This document shows positions 30,482-41,786 of a stretch of DNA of 64,000 nucleotides, piece by piece. A program made the position numbers and the translations under genes. Where the stretch lies: contig CANCVB010000012.1 of NCBI GenBank assembly GCA_947381415.1, positions 1-64,000 of the forward strand. Reading direction: 5' to 3'. The first letter of the stretch is position 1. Each line of letters begins with the position of its first letter. Origin of the DNA: Burkholderiales bacterium (GTDB lineage: Bacteria; Pseudomonadota; Gammaproteobacteria; Burkholderiales; Burkholderiaceae_C). The notes below the pieces were generated by a model. The model was given only the letters and a program-made list of their open reading frames with translations. It was not told the DNA's origin and ran no database searches.

Positions 30482-31972
30482 ATGAAAGCTACTCCATCGG
30501 AGCGATTTGACCGATCACTGGTGTGGTTTAGGCGCGATTTACGTGCGCAAGACCACACTGCATTGCACCATGCACTGCAGCAAAGCAAGCAGGTCTTTTG
30601 TATGTTTGTGTTTGACAACCACATATTGGCCTGTCTGCCTCGTCAAGACAGGCGAGTGGCATTCATACACGGCAGTCTGCTGGATTTGGACGCGCAACTT
30701 GTGGCACTTTCAGGTGTAAGCGAGGCCGGTCTGATGGTGCGACAGGGTGAGCCTTTGGCGTGTTTGCAAGAAATGGTGAACGCCTTGCGCATACAAGCTG
30801 TTTTCACCCACCATGATGATGAACCCTATGCGCTTGAGCGCGACAAGGCGGTGCGCGAGGCACTGGCCAGCATGGGCGTGGCATTTGTGAGCCACAAAGA
30901 CCATGTGGTTTTTGAACGCAGCGAAATATTGACCCAGAACGGGCAACCCTATGGCGTCTTCACACCCTATAAGAACAATTGGCTGAAAAAAGTCACACCA
31001 GCTGATTTGCAAGAGCAAAAAGTCCAACCAATGCAGGGACAACTGGCGGCCATCCCCGAGGCTGTCAGACGACCCCTGCCTAGCCTCGAAGCGCTTGGCT
31101 TTGCATCCATCGATTTGTCACAGTTACACATTCAAACAGGTACCCGTGGTGCAGAAAATTTGCTCAAAGATTTCGCACCGCGGTTAAGTCACTATCAACA
31201 AACACGTGATTTTCCCAGCGTCAAAGGCCCAAGCTACCTCAGCGTGCATTTGCGTTTTGGCACCATCTCCGTCAGACGCTTGGCCAGACTGGCCTATCCC
31301 TTGGCCAAGCAAGGCGACGCAGGCGCTCAAACATGGTTGGGAGAACTGATTTGGCGAGACTTTTATCACCAAATACTCCACCATCATCCCCGCGTTGTAA
31401 AGCAATCTTTTAAGCCGGCTTATGACGCGATTGAATGGGAAACAGACTCGGATGCTCAACAATTGTTTGCCGCATGGTGTGAGGGACGAACCGGCTACCC
31501 TTTGGTGGATGCCGCCATGGCCCAAATCAACCAAACCGGCTATATGCACAACCGCTTACGCATGGTCGTGGCAAGTTTCTTGGTAAAAGACTTGGGGATC
31601 GACTGGCGCTGGGGTGAGCAGTATTTCGCACAGCACTTGATTGATTTTGACTTGGCCGCCAATAACGGGGGCTGGCAGTGGGCAAGTTCCAGCGGGTGTG
31701 ACGCGCAACCTTATTTTCGGATTTTCAACCCCATCAGCCAAAGCGAAAAGTTTGATCCGCAAGGAAAGTTCATTCGGCGCTATGTCCCGCAACTGGCCAC
31801 GCTGCCAGACGATGCCCTGCATGCGCCATGGCAAGCCAAGCCTTTGGTGCTACAAGCGGCTAACGTCAAATTGGGTGAGACCTATCCATTTCCTGTTGTG
31901 GACCACGCCAAGGCCCGCTTGAAAACGTTATTGCGCTACAGCGTGGTCAAAAACAAGTCAGAGGATGCTTGA
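30482..31972 (+). CDS. phrB: deoxyribodipyrimidine photolyase
   Basis: LVWFRRDLRAQDH, WQWASSSGCDAQPYFRIFNP. Confidence 0.96.
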   Translation: MKATPSERFDRSLVWFRRDLRAQDHTALHHALQQSKQVFCMFVFDNHILACLPRQDRRVAFIHGSLLDLDAQLVALSGVSEAGLMVRQGEPLACLQEMVNALRIQAVFTHHDDEPYALERDKAVREALASMGVAFVSHKDHVVFERSEILTQNGQPYGVFTPYKNNWLKKVTPADLQEQKVQPMQGQLAAIPEAVRRPLPSLEALGFASIDLSQLHIQTGTRGAENLLKDFAPRLSHYQQTRDFPSVKGPSYLSVHLRFGTISVRRLARLAYPLAKQGDAGAQTWLGELIWRDFYHQILHHHPRVVKQSFKPAYDAIEWETDSDAQQLFAAWCEGRTGYPLVDAAMAQINQTGYMHNRLRMVVASFLVKDLGIDWRWGEQYFAQHLIDFDLAANNGGWQWASSSGCDAQPYFRIFNPISQSEKFDPQGKFIRRYVPQLATLPDDALHAPWQAKPLVLQAANVKLGETYPFPVVDHAKARLKTLLRYSVVKNKSEDA

Positions 31973-31985
31973 AGCTAGCCAGGAT

Positions 31986-32159
31986 TTAAATTTGCACCAT
32001 TTCAAAATCTTCTTTGCGCGCACCACACTCCGGGCAGGTCCAATTCATAGGCACTTGCTCCCAAGGTGTTCCAGCGGCAATGCCTTCTTCGGGTGCACCC
32101 AAAGCTTCATCGTATATCCATCCACAAATCAAGCACATCCAAGTCTTGTTCACAGTCAT
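31986..32159 (-). CDS. rubA: rubredoxin
   Basis: CLICGWIYDEALG...WTCPECGARKEDFE. Confidence 0.96.
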   Translation of the reverse strand: MTVNKTWMCLICGWIYDEALGAPEEGIAAGTPWEQVPMNWTCPECGARKEDFEMVQI

Positions 32160-32230
32160 GTCTTTCAAGTTAATGAGGTAAAACCCGCTAAAGCGGTGGC
32201 ATAGAATGATTCTGATTCTATAGACGGCAC

Positions 32231-33163
32231 ATGAACACTCCTAACCCCTTACCCGATGAAGGTCAAACTGAGGAAATGGCGCACCCCTGTGTGCTGTGCT
32301 TCAATGCCAACGATCCCAGTGGTGCAGGTGGTTTGACAGCTGACATCTTGGCCATGTCATCCGTGGGCGCGCATGTCTTGGCCATTTCTACGGGCAGTTA
32401 TGTTCGCGATACAGCAGAAGTCTTTGACCATGTTGCCGTCGATGAGGACACCGTGGATGAACAAGCACGCACCATTCTTGAAGACATTGCTGTTCAAGTG
32501 ATCAAGATTGGTTTTTGCGGCTCTCCCGATATTTTGTCCACCGTCGCCGAAATTTGCGCCGACTATGCAGATGTTCCCGTCGTTGCCTACATGCCTAGCC
32601 TGTCTTGGTGGCAAGACGAGCCCATCGATGCCTACCAAGATGCCTTCATGGAGTTGGTATTGCCTCAGACCACGGTTTTGGTAGGTAATCACAGCACGCT
32701 TTGGCGATGGCTATTGCCTGAATGGGGAAGCGACCGAAACCCCACAGCCAGAGATTTGGCCAAAGCCGCCGCAGAAAAGGGCGTGCCCTACACCTTTGTC
32801 ACTGGACTGCCCCAAGCAGGCGGTCAACAACTGGAAAATGCCCTAGCGACCCCTTTAAGTGTCATGGTCAGTGAAAACATCGAGCGATTTGATGCGGTTT
32901 TTACTGGGGCTGGTGACACCTTGAGCGCCGCCTTGGCTGGGTTATTGGCCATGGGAGATGACTTGGAAGCTGCAGTCGGTGAATCGCTGGGTTACCTCGA
33001 TGGCAGCTTAGACGCAGGATTTCGTCCCGGCATGGGTCATGCCGTTGCAGATCGTTTATTCTGGGCACACAGCATGGACGACAGCATCGAATTGACAGAT
33101 GACGACGACCTCACCGCCACAGTGGACGATTTTTCCTTGCCTGGCCACCAGACACGACACTGA
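32231..33163 (+). CDS. hydroxymethylpyrimidine/phosphomethylpyrimidine kinase (ThiD-like)
   Basis: FNANDPSGAGGLTADILAMSSVGAH; GAGDTLSAALAGLLA. Confidence 0.88.
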   Translation: MNTPNPLPDEGQTEEMAHPCVLCFNANDPSGAGGLTADILAMSSVGAHVLAISTGSYVRDTAEVFDHVAVDEDTVDEQARTILEDIAVQVIKIGFCGSPDILSTVAEICADYADVPVVAYMPSLSWWQDEPIDAYQDAFMELVLPQTTVLVGNHSTLWRWLLPEWGSDRNPTARDLAKAAAEKGVPYTFVTGLPQAGGQQLENALATPLSVMVSENIERFDAVFTGAGDTLSAALAGLLAMGDDLEAAVGESLGYLDGSLDAGFRPGMGHAVADRLFWAHSMDDSIELTDDDDLTATVDDFSLPGHQTRH

Positions 33164-33187
33164 CCTATTTCTCACCCTTGAAGCACC

Positions 33188-34483
33188 ATGACCGATCTGA
33201 ACCAAACCCTGTTTGACCGCGCCCGCCAAGTCATCCCTGGCGGCGTCAATTCACCTGTTCGCGCTTTTCGCGCCGTGGGCGGCACGCCTCGCTTCGTCAA
33301 GCGTGCCCAAGGGGCTTATTTTTGGGACGCCAACGACAAGCGCTACATCGACTACATCGGCTCTTGGGGCCCCATGATCCTGGGTCATGGCCACCCCGCC
33401 GTGGTGGAGGCCGTGCAAAAAGCGGTGTTGGAAGGTTTCTCCTACGGTGCGCCCACCGAGCGTGAAATCGAACTCGCCGAGGCTCTTCTGAAACTTATGC
33501 CGTCCATGGACATGGTGCGCTTGGTCAGCTCGGGCACCGAAGCGGGCATGAGCGCCTTGCGCTTGGCGCGCGGTGCCACAGGGCGCAGCAAGATCATCAA
33601 GTTCGAGGGTTGTTACCACGGCCACGCCGATGCGCTCTTGGTGAAAGCCGGTTCGGGCTTGGCCACCTTTGGCAACCCCACCAGTGCCGGCGTGCCGCCC
33701 GAGGTGGTGCAGCACACCTTGGTGCTGGAGTTCAACAACATCCCGCAATTGGAAGAGGCCTTTGCCCTGCACGGCAAAGAGTTGGCGTGTTTGATGATCG
33801 AGCCCATCGCGGGCAACATGAATTTCGTGCGTGCCAGTGTGCCCTTCATGAAGCGCTGTCGCGAGTTGTGCACCGAACACGGCGCTTTGCTGGTGTTTGA
33901 CGAGGTGATGACCGGCTGCCGTGTGGCCTTGGGCAGCGCCCAAAGCGTGTACGCCAAGTCCTTGCCCGGTTTCGAGCCCGACCTCACGGTGCTGGGCAAG
34001 GTCATCGGTGGCGGCATGCCCTTGGCTGCTTTTGGCGGCAAACGTGCCGTGATGGAACAACTCGCCCCCTTGGGGCCGGTGTACCAAGCGGGCACCTTGA
34101 GTGGCAACCCCGTGGCCACCGCTTGTGGCTTGGCCACCTTGCATGAAATTTCCAAACCTGGCTTCTTCGATGCACTGTCAGCCCGCACCCAAAGCCTGGT
34201 CGATGGCCTCAAAGCCGCTGCGGCCAAAGCCGGTGTGCCGTTCAGCGCCGATTGCCAAGGCGGCATGTTTGGCTTCTTCTTGCTGCCCGAGTTGCCGCAA
34301 AACTATGCCAAGGTCATGACCAGCGACAGCCCCAAATTCAACGAACTTTTTCACGGTTTGCTAGACCGTGGCGTTTACATCGCCCCCGCGCTGTATGAAG
34401 CAGGTTTTGTCAGCGGTGCCCACACGGCAGATGACATCGCCGCCACGGTGCAAGCAGCCGCTGAGGTGTTTGCCACTTTATGA
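33188..34483 (+). CDS. hemL: glutamate-1-semialdehyde 2,1-aminomutase
   Basis: [47 protein letters not shown]. Confidence 0.98.
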   Translation: MTDLNQTLFDRARQVIPGGVNSPVRAFRAVGGTPRFVKRAQGAYFWDANDKRYIDYIGSWGPMILGHGHPAVVEAVQKAVLEGFSYGAPTEREIELAEALLKLMPSMDMVRLVSSGTEAGMSALRLARGATGRSKIIKFEGCYHGHADALLVKAGSGLATFGNPTSAGVPPEVVQHTLVLEFNNIPQLEEAFALHGKELACLMIEPIAGNMNFVRASVPFMKRCRELCTEHGALLVFDEVMTGCRVALGSAQSVYAKSLPGFEPDLTVLGKVIGGGMPLAAFGGKRAVMEQLAPLGPVYQAGTLSGNPVATACGLATLHEISKPGFFDALSARTQSLVDGLKAAAAKAGVPFSADCQGGMFGFFLLPELPQNYAKVMTSDSPKFNELFHGLLDRGVYIAPALYEAGFVSGAHTADDIAATVQAAAEVFATL

Positions 34484-34959
34484 AATGGTTATGGCCTCTC
34501 TTGCGAGGTATCAGCATTGGTTTTTTTTTAAATACCAGCCTTGTCAAGGCAGACAGTGATTTAGGTCAAACCCTGTGGGTCAATACGGGTTTTTATACCG
34601 CTCACTTTGACCAGAACAAGGGCCTGAGAAATGCCAATCCTGGCTTGGGCATAGAGTTGTCATTGAATGACACCTATTCCTTCACGGCGGGTGGATTCAA
34701 AAACAGCGATAACCAACATTCCGATTACCTGGGTATGTATGTCATGCCATGGCGATGGCATTCTTGGAAAGTAGGTGCTGTTGCAGGTGTCTTTGATGGC
34801 TATCCACGCGCCCATCAAGGCGGTTGGTTTCCAGCTTTGATTCCAGTTGTATCCCTTGAGGGCACGCAATGGGGATTAAACACAGCGATTATTCCTAACG
34901 TCAAAGACAAGCTTTACGGTGGAATTAGCTTTCAATTGAAATACAAACTGACGCATTAA
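34480..34959 (+). CDS. small outer-membrane beta-barrel-like protein
   Basis: Signal-peptide-like region; 4-nt overlap with hemL stop; shares YxxGGxKNSxxQxSxYxGxYV-like stretch with 23651..24154. Confidence 0.55.
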   Translation: MKWLWPLLRGISIGFFLNTSLVKADSDLGQTLWVNTGFYTAHFDQNKGLRNANPGLGIELSLNDTYSFTAGGFKNSDNQHSDYLGMYVMPWRWHSWKVGAVAGVFDGYPRAHQGGWFPALIPVVSLEGTQWGLNTAIIPNVKDKLYGGISFQLKYKLTH

Positions 34960-34963
34960 CACC

Positions 34964-36214
34964 ATGCCCCACAAAACCAGCACACGCAGACAATGGCTTC
35001 AATCATCTGGCGCGCTGGGTCTTGCCGCCACAAGCGCTGTGGGCAGCTTTGCCCAAGAGCCATCCAACAACTTGCCTCCCCATGTGCCGACCTGGTCGAA
35101 AGGGCTTGGCAAACCGTTTTTAAGTCCTGCTTACGGTGTTCCGTCGCCCCATGAGCAACACGTTAAACGTGCCCTCTTGCCCCATCCGGGACCTTATCCC
35201 ACAGCTTCGCGTACACCTTTGCAATCCTTACACGGCACCCTCACTCCCAATGGTTTGGTTTTTGAACGCCACCATGCAGGCTTTCCCACGATTCCCCCAG
35301 ATGAACATCGGCTCATGCTGCACGGCATGGTGAACCGCCCCTTGATATTCACCATGGAGGATATCTTGCGATTTCCCTCTGAGTCCAAAACTTATTTTTT
35401 GGAATGTTCGGGTAACAGCGCCTTGGAGTTGAAGAAACCCACGGGTATCACGGCCCAAGATACACACGGCTTGTTGTCGTGTTGCGAGTGGACCGGCGTA
35501 CGACTCTCTACCGTACTGGAAGAAGCTGGCATTCAAAAACAAGCGAGTTGGTTGTTGGCTGAAGGGGCTGATGCTGCGAGCATGACTCGCAGCATTCCGA
35601 TGGCCAAGGCGTTGGATGATGCCTTGTTGGTCTATGCCCAAAACGGCGAGATGTTGCGCCCCGAACAGGGTTACCCCCTGCGTCTTTTTCTGCCCGGATT
35701 TGAGGGCAACATGAGCGTGAAATGGTTGCGTCGCCTCAAACTGGGAGATGCCCCTTGGCAAAGCCGCGAGGAAACCAGTGCCTATACAGATTTGATGCCC
35801 GATGGGACAGCACTTCAATTCACGTTTCACATGGAAGTCAAATCCGTCATCACCTCGCCATCAGGTGGTCAAACCTTGAAGCAAACAGGTTTTCATGAAA
35901 TTCAAGGCTTGGCTTGGTCAGGGCGAGGAAAAATTCGCAAGGTAGAGGTCAGCATAGATGGCGGCAAATATTGGCAAGATGCCGTGCTTCAGGAACCCCT
36001 GCAAAGCAAAGCCTTGGCACGCTTTCGCCTACCTTGGCAATGGAATGGACAAATGGCCTTGCTGCAAAGCAGAGCAACCGATGAATACGGTCATGTACAA
36101 CCAAGCCGACAACAACTCATTGCGGATAAAGGGATGAACTTTTATTACCACAACAATGCCATTCAAACATGGCAAATTTCTGCGCAAGGCGAGGTTCGCA
36201 ATGTTCATGCTTGA
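34964..36214 (+). CDS. soxC: SoxC-like sulfite dehydrogenase molybdopterin subunit
   Basis: Twin-Arg leader STRRQWLQSSG; sulfite oxidase motif YFLECSGNS, GFEGNMSVKWLRRLKLGD. Confidence 0.9.
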   Translation: MPHKTSTRRQWLQSSGALGLAATSAVGSFAQEPSNNLPPHVPTWSKGLGKPFLSPAYGVPSPHEQHVKRALLPHPGPYPTASRTPLQSLHGTLTPNGLVFERHHAGFPTIPPDEHRLMLHGMVNRPLIFTMEDILRFPSESKTYFLECSGNSALELKKPTGITAQDTHGLLSCCEWTGVRLSTVLEEAGIQKQASWLLAEGADAASMTRSIPMAKALDDALLVYAQNGEMLRPEQGYPLRLFLPGFEGNMSVKWLRRLKLGDAPWQSREETSAYTDLMPDGTALQFTFHMEVKSVITSPSGGQTLKQTGFHEIQGLAWSGRGKIRKVEVSIDGGKYWQDAVLQEPLQSKALARFRLPWQWNGQMALLQSRATDEYGHVQPSRQQLIADKGMNFYYHNNAIQTWQISAQGEVRNVHA

Positions 36215-36755
36215 TATTCGCAAAGGCCTGAACATGCTGTCAGTGGCTTGTGCCTTGACGGTGTCATTGACAGGCGAGGCCCAAGCTGCGCACTTGGGCC
36301 TCGGACAACCACTGCCTGATGCTGTGTTGGCTGGATGGAATATTGATATCTCAAGCTCTGGCCAAGGTCTTCCAGCAGGACAAGGAAATGCCAAGGTGGG
36401 CGCTCAACTTTATGCGGAAAAATGCCAAGCTTGTCATGGCACCCAAGGAACTGGTGGCCCCGCCAATAAATTAACTGGTGGCTCTGGCTCATTGAGCTCG
36501 AGTTCACCTTTGAAATCCATAGGCAGTTTTTGGCCCTATGCCACAACATTGTTTGACTATATTCGTCGCGCTATGCCGCTCACAGCACCGCAATCCTTGA
36601 GTGCAGACCAAGTCTATGCGTTATCAGCTTATTTGCTGTTCATCAACGGCATCATTGAGGAGTCGCACACCATGGATGCCCAAAGTCTTGCACAAGTTCG
36701 CATGCCCAATAACCAAGGGTTCAAACCGGTGATGGACGTATTGCCGCGTCAGTGA
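36201..36755 (+). CDS. soxD: SoxD-like cytochrome c subunit
   Basis: CQACHG motif, GQPLPDAVLAGWNIDISSSGQGLPAGQG; overlaps soxC stop. Confidence 0.87.
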   Translation: MFMLDIRKGLNMLSVACALTVSLTGEAQAAHLGLGQPLPDAVLAGWNIDISSSGQGLPAGQGNAKVGAQLYAEKCQACHGTQGTGGPANKLTGGSGSLSSSSPLKSIGSFWPYATTLFDYIRRAMPLTAPQSLSADQVYALSAYLLFINGIIEESHTMDAQSLAQVRMPNNQGFKPVMDVLPRQ

Positions 36756-37012
36756 TTATTTTGCGCCGCTAAGGCATGTGCATGGGTCGCAATGTCAAAT
36801 GCCTTGGCTTTGCCAATGTAAAACCGATCAATACGCCAATCTTTAAGAACTTCAATGGCCAAATCAAAATCAGCGGTGTCTAAGCTGTAAAGATCTTTCA
36901 CCGAAAACTCAACGTCAGACTCCAAGGACAGAATAAGCTTAGAAAAAGTTTGCCCAACGGAAGAGTTGGGATTTTTTTCAATCAATTTTTTTACCTGCTT
37001 GATGGCACGCAT
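36749..37012 (-). CDS. small conserved hypothetical protein (87 aa)
   Basis: ORF between convergent/co-directional genes with no overlapping alternative. Confidence 0.6.
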   Translation of the reverse strand: MRAIKQVKKLIEKNPNSSVGQTFSKLILSLESDVEFSVKDLYSLDTADFDLAIEVLKDWRIDRFYIGKAKAFDIATHAHALAAQNNH

Positions 37013-37093
37013 GAACTACCCCTTTTACATAAGGGAATACTACTATGCGGAGTAGCAGAATTTTGTGTCAATCGTGTGACAAACTGATTTGGA

Positions 37094-38698
37094 TCAATGC
37101 CGAAAATGACGCACGCCAGTGAACACCATGGCTACCCCACGCTCATCAGCCGCTGCTATCACCTCTGCATCCCGCACAGAGCCCCCGGGTTGAATCACAC
37201 AAACAGCGCCCGCATCAACCACCACATCCAAACCATCTCTGAATGGGAAGAAAGCATCGCTGGCAACCACTGACCCTTTAAGGGTTAGGTTGGCATGGCC
37301 TGCTTTGATACCCGCCATGCGAGCAGAGTCTAGACGACTCATTTGTCCCGCCCCAACGCCTAAGGTCATGGCATTACCCGCAAACACAATCGCATTGCTT
37401 TTGACAAACTTGGCAACTTTCCAAGCGAACAACAAGTCGCGTAATTGCTCTGGGCTGGGACTCAGCTGTGTCACCACCTGCATATCTTGTTGCTGAAGTT
37501 GGTGGTTATCGGCGGTTTGCATCAACAACCCTGAGCCTATGCGCTTGACATCAATCACATTGTGACCTTGCGACCAGGCATCATCGCCACCAGGTGGCAA
37601 AGCAATTTGCAAGACGCGCACATTGGCTTTGGCTTGCAACAGTTCAAGCGCTTCACCCGTAAAAGAAGGCGCCATCAATACCTCAACGAATTGTTGACCC
37701 AATGCTTGCGCAGTAGGTAAATCAATGGGGCAGTTAAAGGCGATGATGCCGCCGAACGCGGAGGTGGGATCGGTTTGATAGGCTTTACGGTACGCCGTCA
37801 ATGCATCTTCCGCCAGTGCAACCCCACAAGGATTGGCGTGTTTAACGATGACACAAGCCGGTGTGTCAAAGCTTTTGACGCACTCCCATGCGGCATCGGC
37901 ATCTGCAATATTGTTGTAAGAGAGTTCTTTGCCCTGCAATTGTTTGGCGGTCACCAAAGAACCTGGCGCAGGATGGGTGTCTCGGTAAACCGCAGCCAAT
38001 TGGTGCGGATTTTCACCATAGCGAAGGTCTTGAAGTTTGATAAAACGGCCATTGGCTTGGTCGGGGAAGATGCTTCTTTGACCTGAGGCCAAATCGAGAG
38101 AAGACAAATAGTCACTGATGGCACCGTCGTATTGGCTGATGCGATTGAATGCGCTGACAGCTAATTGGAACCGCGTCAATTCGCTCACTGCATTGTGCTG
38201 CTGAAGTTCACTGATGACGAGTGCATATTGACTGGCATCTGTCACCACAGCCACGTCCTTCCAGTTTTTGGCTGCACTTCTGACCATCGCTGGGCCACCA
38301 ATATCGATGTTTTCAATGGCGTCTTCCAAAGAACAGTCTGGCGCCGCAACCGTCGCTTCAAAGGGGTAAAGGTTAACCACCAATATATCGATAGCTTCGA
38401 TGCCGTGAGTTTTTAATGCTTGCATATGCGCTGGCATGTCTCGCCGCGCAAGTAAACCACCGTGCACCGCAGGGTGCAAGGTTTTTACACGACCATCAAG
38501 CATTTCAGGAAAACCGGTTAAATCGGCCACCTCTTGCACGGACAACCCTTGGGCGCGCAGCAACTGAGCGGTTCCACCAGTAGAAATCAATTGCACACCG
38601 CAGCGAGATAAAGACTGGGCAAACTCAACAATTCCTGTCTTGTCAGACACGGAAATCAGGGCTTTCATAGACATCCTTTTCTGCTTGCTAGGGGGCAA
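37094..38698 (-). CDS. purH: bifunctional AICAR transformylase/IMP cyclohydrolase
   Basis: [36 protein letters not shown]. Confidence 0.98.
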   Translation of the reverse strand: MPPSKQKRMSMKALISVSDKTGIVEFAQSLSRCGVQLISTGGTAQLLRAQGLSVQEVADLTGFPEMLDGRVKTLHPAVHGGLLARRDMPAHMQALKTHGIEAIDILVVNLYPFEATVAAPDCSLEDAIENIDIGGPAMVRSAAKNWKDVAVVTDASQYALVISELQQHNAVSELTRFQLAVSAFNRISQYDGAISDYLSSLDLASGQRSIFPDQANGRFIKLQDLRYGENPHQLAAVYRDTHPAPGSLVTAKQLQGKELSYNNIADADAAWECVKSFDTPACVIVKHANPCGVALAEDALTAYRKAYQTDPTSAFGGIIAFNCPIDLPTAQALGQQFVEVLMAPSFTGEALELLQAKANVRVLQIALPPGGDDAWSQGHNVIDVKRIGSGLLMQTADNHQLQQQDMQVVTQLSPSPEQLRDLLFAWKVAKFVKSNAIVFAGNAMTLGVGAGQMSRLDSARMAGIKAGHANLTLKGSVVASDAFFPFRDGLDVVVDAGAVCVIQPGGSVRDAEVIAAADERGVAMVFTGVRHFRH

Positions 38699-38707
38699 TG
38701 CAGCACA

Positions 38708-38941
38708 TCACAATAATTTATGTTCAGTCAATTTTTTACGAAGGGTGTTGCGATTCAAACCCAACCAAACAGCGGCACGGGATTGATTGCCCTCTGCGTG
38801 CTTCATGACAACGTCCAACAAAGGCTTTTCAATCACATTGATCATCATGTGGTGCAACTGATCGGGGTCTTCACCATGCAGGTCTTTGAAGTACACCTCT
38901 AAGCTGTGTCGGACAGCTTCTTCAATTTGTTTTTTACTCAT
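38708..38941 (-). CDS. fis: Fis family DNA-binding protein
   Basis: MKHAEGNQSRAAVWLGLNRNTLRKKL, downstream of dusB. Confidence 0.95.
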   Translation of the reverse strand: MSKKQIEEAVRHSLEVYFKDLHGEDPDQLHHMMINVIEKPLLDVVMKHAEGNQSRAAVWLGLNRNTLRKKLTEHKLL

Positions 38942-39969
38942 TCCGTTGTCTCCATCTCAGTCACAGATGCAGCATAAGCCAAGCGGTCAGTCTGCTGCCC
39001 CAATGCATCCCAAAAATTCGAAACTGCCAAAATTTGCTTCTGGCAATCTTCGATAGCGTTCAAATACTGTCTAAATTCTGTAGCGCCAGGCAATCCTTGG
39101 ACATACCATCCAATGTGCTTTCTCGCTGTACGAACCCCTGTATAACTTCCGTACAAACTGTAATGGTCTTCCAGATGTTGCAACAACAACCGTTTAACTT
39201 CTGCAAGCAAAGGCGGTGCTAAAAGTGTGCCATGCATAAGGTAATGGTGTATCTCACGAAATAGCCAAGGGCGGCCTTGCGCAGCGCGCCCAATCATCAC
39301 AGCATCTGCTTTGGTCTGCTGCAATACCTGCAAAGCTTTTTGGGGTGAGTCAATATCGCCATTGGCCACCACAGGGACAGAGACACTGTTTTTCACTTCA
39401 GCGATGGTGCCATATTCGGCCTGACCTTTATAGCCTTGGTCACGGGTACGACCATGTACCGTGATCATTTGCACACCAGCCGATTCGGCTTTAATGGCTA
39501 AAGAGACTGCATTGCGCTGGTTGGTGTGCCATCCGGTGCGCATTTTTAGCGTGACAGGGGCGCCAAAGGGTTGAGCGGCTTTCACGACAGCCTCAATGAT
39601 TGAAAGTGCCAACGTCTCATCTTGCATCAACGCAGACCCCGCCCATTTGTGACATACCTTCTTGGCGGGACATCCCATATTGATATCTATGATTTGCGCG
39701 CCGCGTTGAAGGTTATAGGCCGCTGCTTGCGCCATCATGTCAGGCTCAGTGCCAGCGATTTGCACAGCTATGGGACCGCTTTCACCGGTATGGTCTAAAC
39801 GACGTGAGGTTTTCAAACTGTGACGCAGGTCTTCTCTGGAGGTCACCATCTCGGACACCGCGTAGGCAGCCCCCCATTGCTTGGCCAATATGCGATAGGG
39901 TCTGTCCGTCACCCCAGCCATAGGCGCAGCAAAAACTGGGTGAGATATGTCGTAGGTACCGATTCGCAT
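38938..39969 (-). CDS. dusB: tRNA-dihydrouridine synthase B
   Basis: APMAGVTDRPYRILAKQWGA, DINMGCPAKKVC, VANGDIDSP. Confidence 0.97.
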   Translation of the reverse strand: MRIGTYDISHPVFAAPMAGVTDRPYRILAKQWGAAYAVSEMVTSREDLRHSLKTSRRLDHTGESGPIAVQIAGTEPDMMAQAAAYNLQRGAQIIDINMGCPAKKVCHKWAGSALMQDETLALSIIEAVVKAAQPFGAPVTLKMRTGWHTNQRNAVSLAIKAESAGVQMITVHGRTRDQGYKGQAEYGTIAEVKNSVSVPVVANGDIDSPQKALQVLQQTKADAVMIGRAAQGRPWLFREIHHYLMHGTLLAPPLLAEVKRLLLQHLEDHYSLYGSYTGVRTARKHIGWYVQGLPGATEFRQYLNAIEDCQKQILAVSNFWDALGQQTDRLAYAASVTEMETTE

Positions 39970-40114
39970 GAGGCTTGGCTGTGTAACGGGCTGCTGAAAA
40001 ACGAGGCACGATTCTAGCGGCGCAACTTTTAAAATGGGACAAATTTTTCATGTTTATTTATGTGTTTTCTATGCACGCACCTGTGCGTGAAGTGCCCGCT
40101 TACACTGCCAATCA

Positions 40115-40621
40115 ATGGACTATTTTTTTCAAAATCTCTTGACAAATCTCTCAAACCCCGCCTTGGGGTTGGGCATTTTGTTCCTATGTGCCACCTTAGC
40201 CGCCACCTTGTTGCCCTTGGGATCAGAGCCCGTATTGCTGGCCTTATTGGCCTTTCATCCCGACCTTGTTTGGCCCGCGTTACTGACAGCCAGCGTGGGA
40301 AATACTTTTGGCGGTGTCATTGGTTGGTGGATGGGTTGGGGCGCTGAGCGTTGGCTGACACAGCACCTAAACCAAGACCAGGTGAACACGCATAGGCGGG
40401 CGCTGAATTGGCTGCAACACTTGGGCCCAAAGGCTTGCCTAGGTGCTTGGTTGCCCATCATTGGCGACCCATTGTGTGTAGTGGCTGGCTATTTGCGTTT
40501 GCCTTTTTGGCCTTGCGTGGTTTACATGGCCATAGGCAAAACTTTGAGATATGTCGTACTGGTGTGGGGTTGGTCGTGGGCCTTAGCTATGTGGCCCAGT
40601 GCTGTAAACCTTATGAACTAA
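40115..40621 (+). CDS. YqaA/DedA-like membrane protein
   Basis: [38 protein letters not shown]. Confidence 0.85.
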   Translation: MDYFFQNLLTNLSNPALGLGILFLCATLAATLLPLGSEPVLLALLAFHPDLVWPALLTASVGNTFGGVIGWWMGWGAERWLTQHLNQDQVNTHRRALNWLQHLGPKACLGAWLPIIGDPLCVVAGYLRLPFWPCVVYMAIGKTLRYVVLVWGWSWALAMWPSAVNLMN

Positions 40622-41702
40622 ACAAAAAGTTCATCACATCCCCATCTTTCACAACATACTCTTTGCCCTCGGCACGCATCTTTCCGGCCTCTTTGGCGCC
40701 TTGTTCGCCTTTGAACTGAATAAAGTCTTCAAAGGCAATGGTTTGGGCGCGTATATAACCCTTCTCAAAATCGGTGTGGATCACACCTGCAGCCTGAGGG
40801 CCAGTGTCACCGACTCGAATGGTCCATGCCCGCACTTCTTTGACCCCAGCTGTGAAGTAAGTTTGCAGCCCCAACAAGGTATAAGCTGAGCGAATCAAAC
40901 GGTTCAAGCCTGGTTCATTTTGACCCAACTCACTTAAAAACATATCGCGGTCTTCATCGCTCATTTCACTCATTTCGGCTTCGAGCTTGGCGCATATGGC
41001 TACGACAGGCGCATTTTGCGAAAGTGCATAGGCGGTGAGTCGGTCCAGCAAAGGATTGTTGTCAAAGCCATCTTCCGACACATTCGCCACAAACATGGCT
41101 GGCTTGGCGGTGATCAGAAAAAACTGTTTGAGCAACGGTTTTTCTTCCTTGCTGAAGTCAATGGTGCGTACCGGCTTGGTATCGTTCAAAGCGGCTTGGC
41201 ATTTCTCCAAAATAGCCACCAGTTTGGCGGCTTCTTTGTCGCCAGAGCGTGCCGTTTTTTGCACACGATGCAAGGCTTTTTCAACGCTGTTCAAGTCAGC
41301 CAAGCACAGTTCGGTTTGAATCACTTCAATGTCAGAGATGGGGTCCACCTTGCCTGCCACGTGTATCACGTTGTCGTCCTCGAAGCAGCGCACCACATTC
41401 ACAATGGCATCGGTTTCACGGATGTGGGCCAAAAATTGATTACCCAAGCCCTCGCCGGTGCTGGCGCCTGCCACCAATCCAGCGATGTCCACAAACTCCA
41501 CGATGGCAGGCACAACGCGTTCGGGCACGACTATGGTCGACAGTTGTCCTAAACGTGGATCAGGCACCTCAACAACGCCCACATTGGGTTCAATGGTGCA
41601 AAAAGGGTAGTTTTCAGCCGCGATACCGGCCTTGGTCAAGGCATTGAAGAGAGTGGACTTGCCCACATTAGGAAGGCCAACGATGCCGCATTTCAAACTC
41701 AT
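40611..41702 (-). CDS. ychF: redox-regulated ATPase/GTPase YchF
   Basis: [43 protein letters not shown]. Confidence 0.98.
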   Translation of the reverse strand: MSLKCGIVGLPNVGKSTLFNALTKAGIAAENYPFCTIEPNVGVVEVPDPRLGQLSTIVVPERVVPAIVEFVDIAGLVAGASTGEGLGNQFLAHIRETDAIVNVVRCFEDDNVIHVAGKVDPISDIEVIQTELCLADLNSVEKALHRVQKTARSGDKEAAKLVAILEKCQAALNDTKPVRTIDFSKEEKPLLKQFFLITAKPAMFVANVSEDGFDNNPLLDRLTAYALSQNAPVVAICAKLEAEMSEMSDEDRDMFLSELGQNEPGLNRLIRSAYTLLGLQTYFTAGVKEVRAWTIRVGDTGPQAAGVIHTDFEKGYIRAQTIAFEDFIQFKGEQGAKEAGKMRAEGKEYVVKDGDVMNFLFSS

Positions 41703-41786
41703 GAGATTCTTTCAATCTGTACCGAAAGGTAGGGTTACGTAGTCAGTCCCAAATTCTACGTGCAGGCAACTTCTACAATCGCCTAT

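Noticed and set aside
33251-34144. 297-aa reverse ORF
   Set aside because: Antisense to hemL; translation rich in H, Q and G as expected for a shadow frame.
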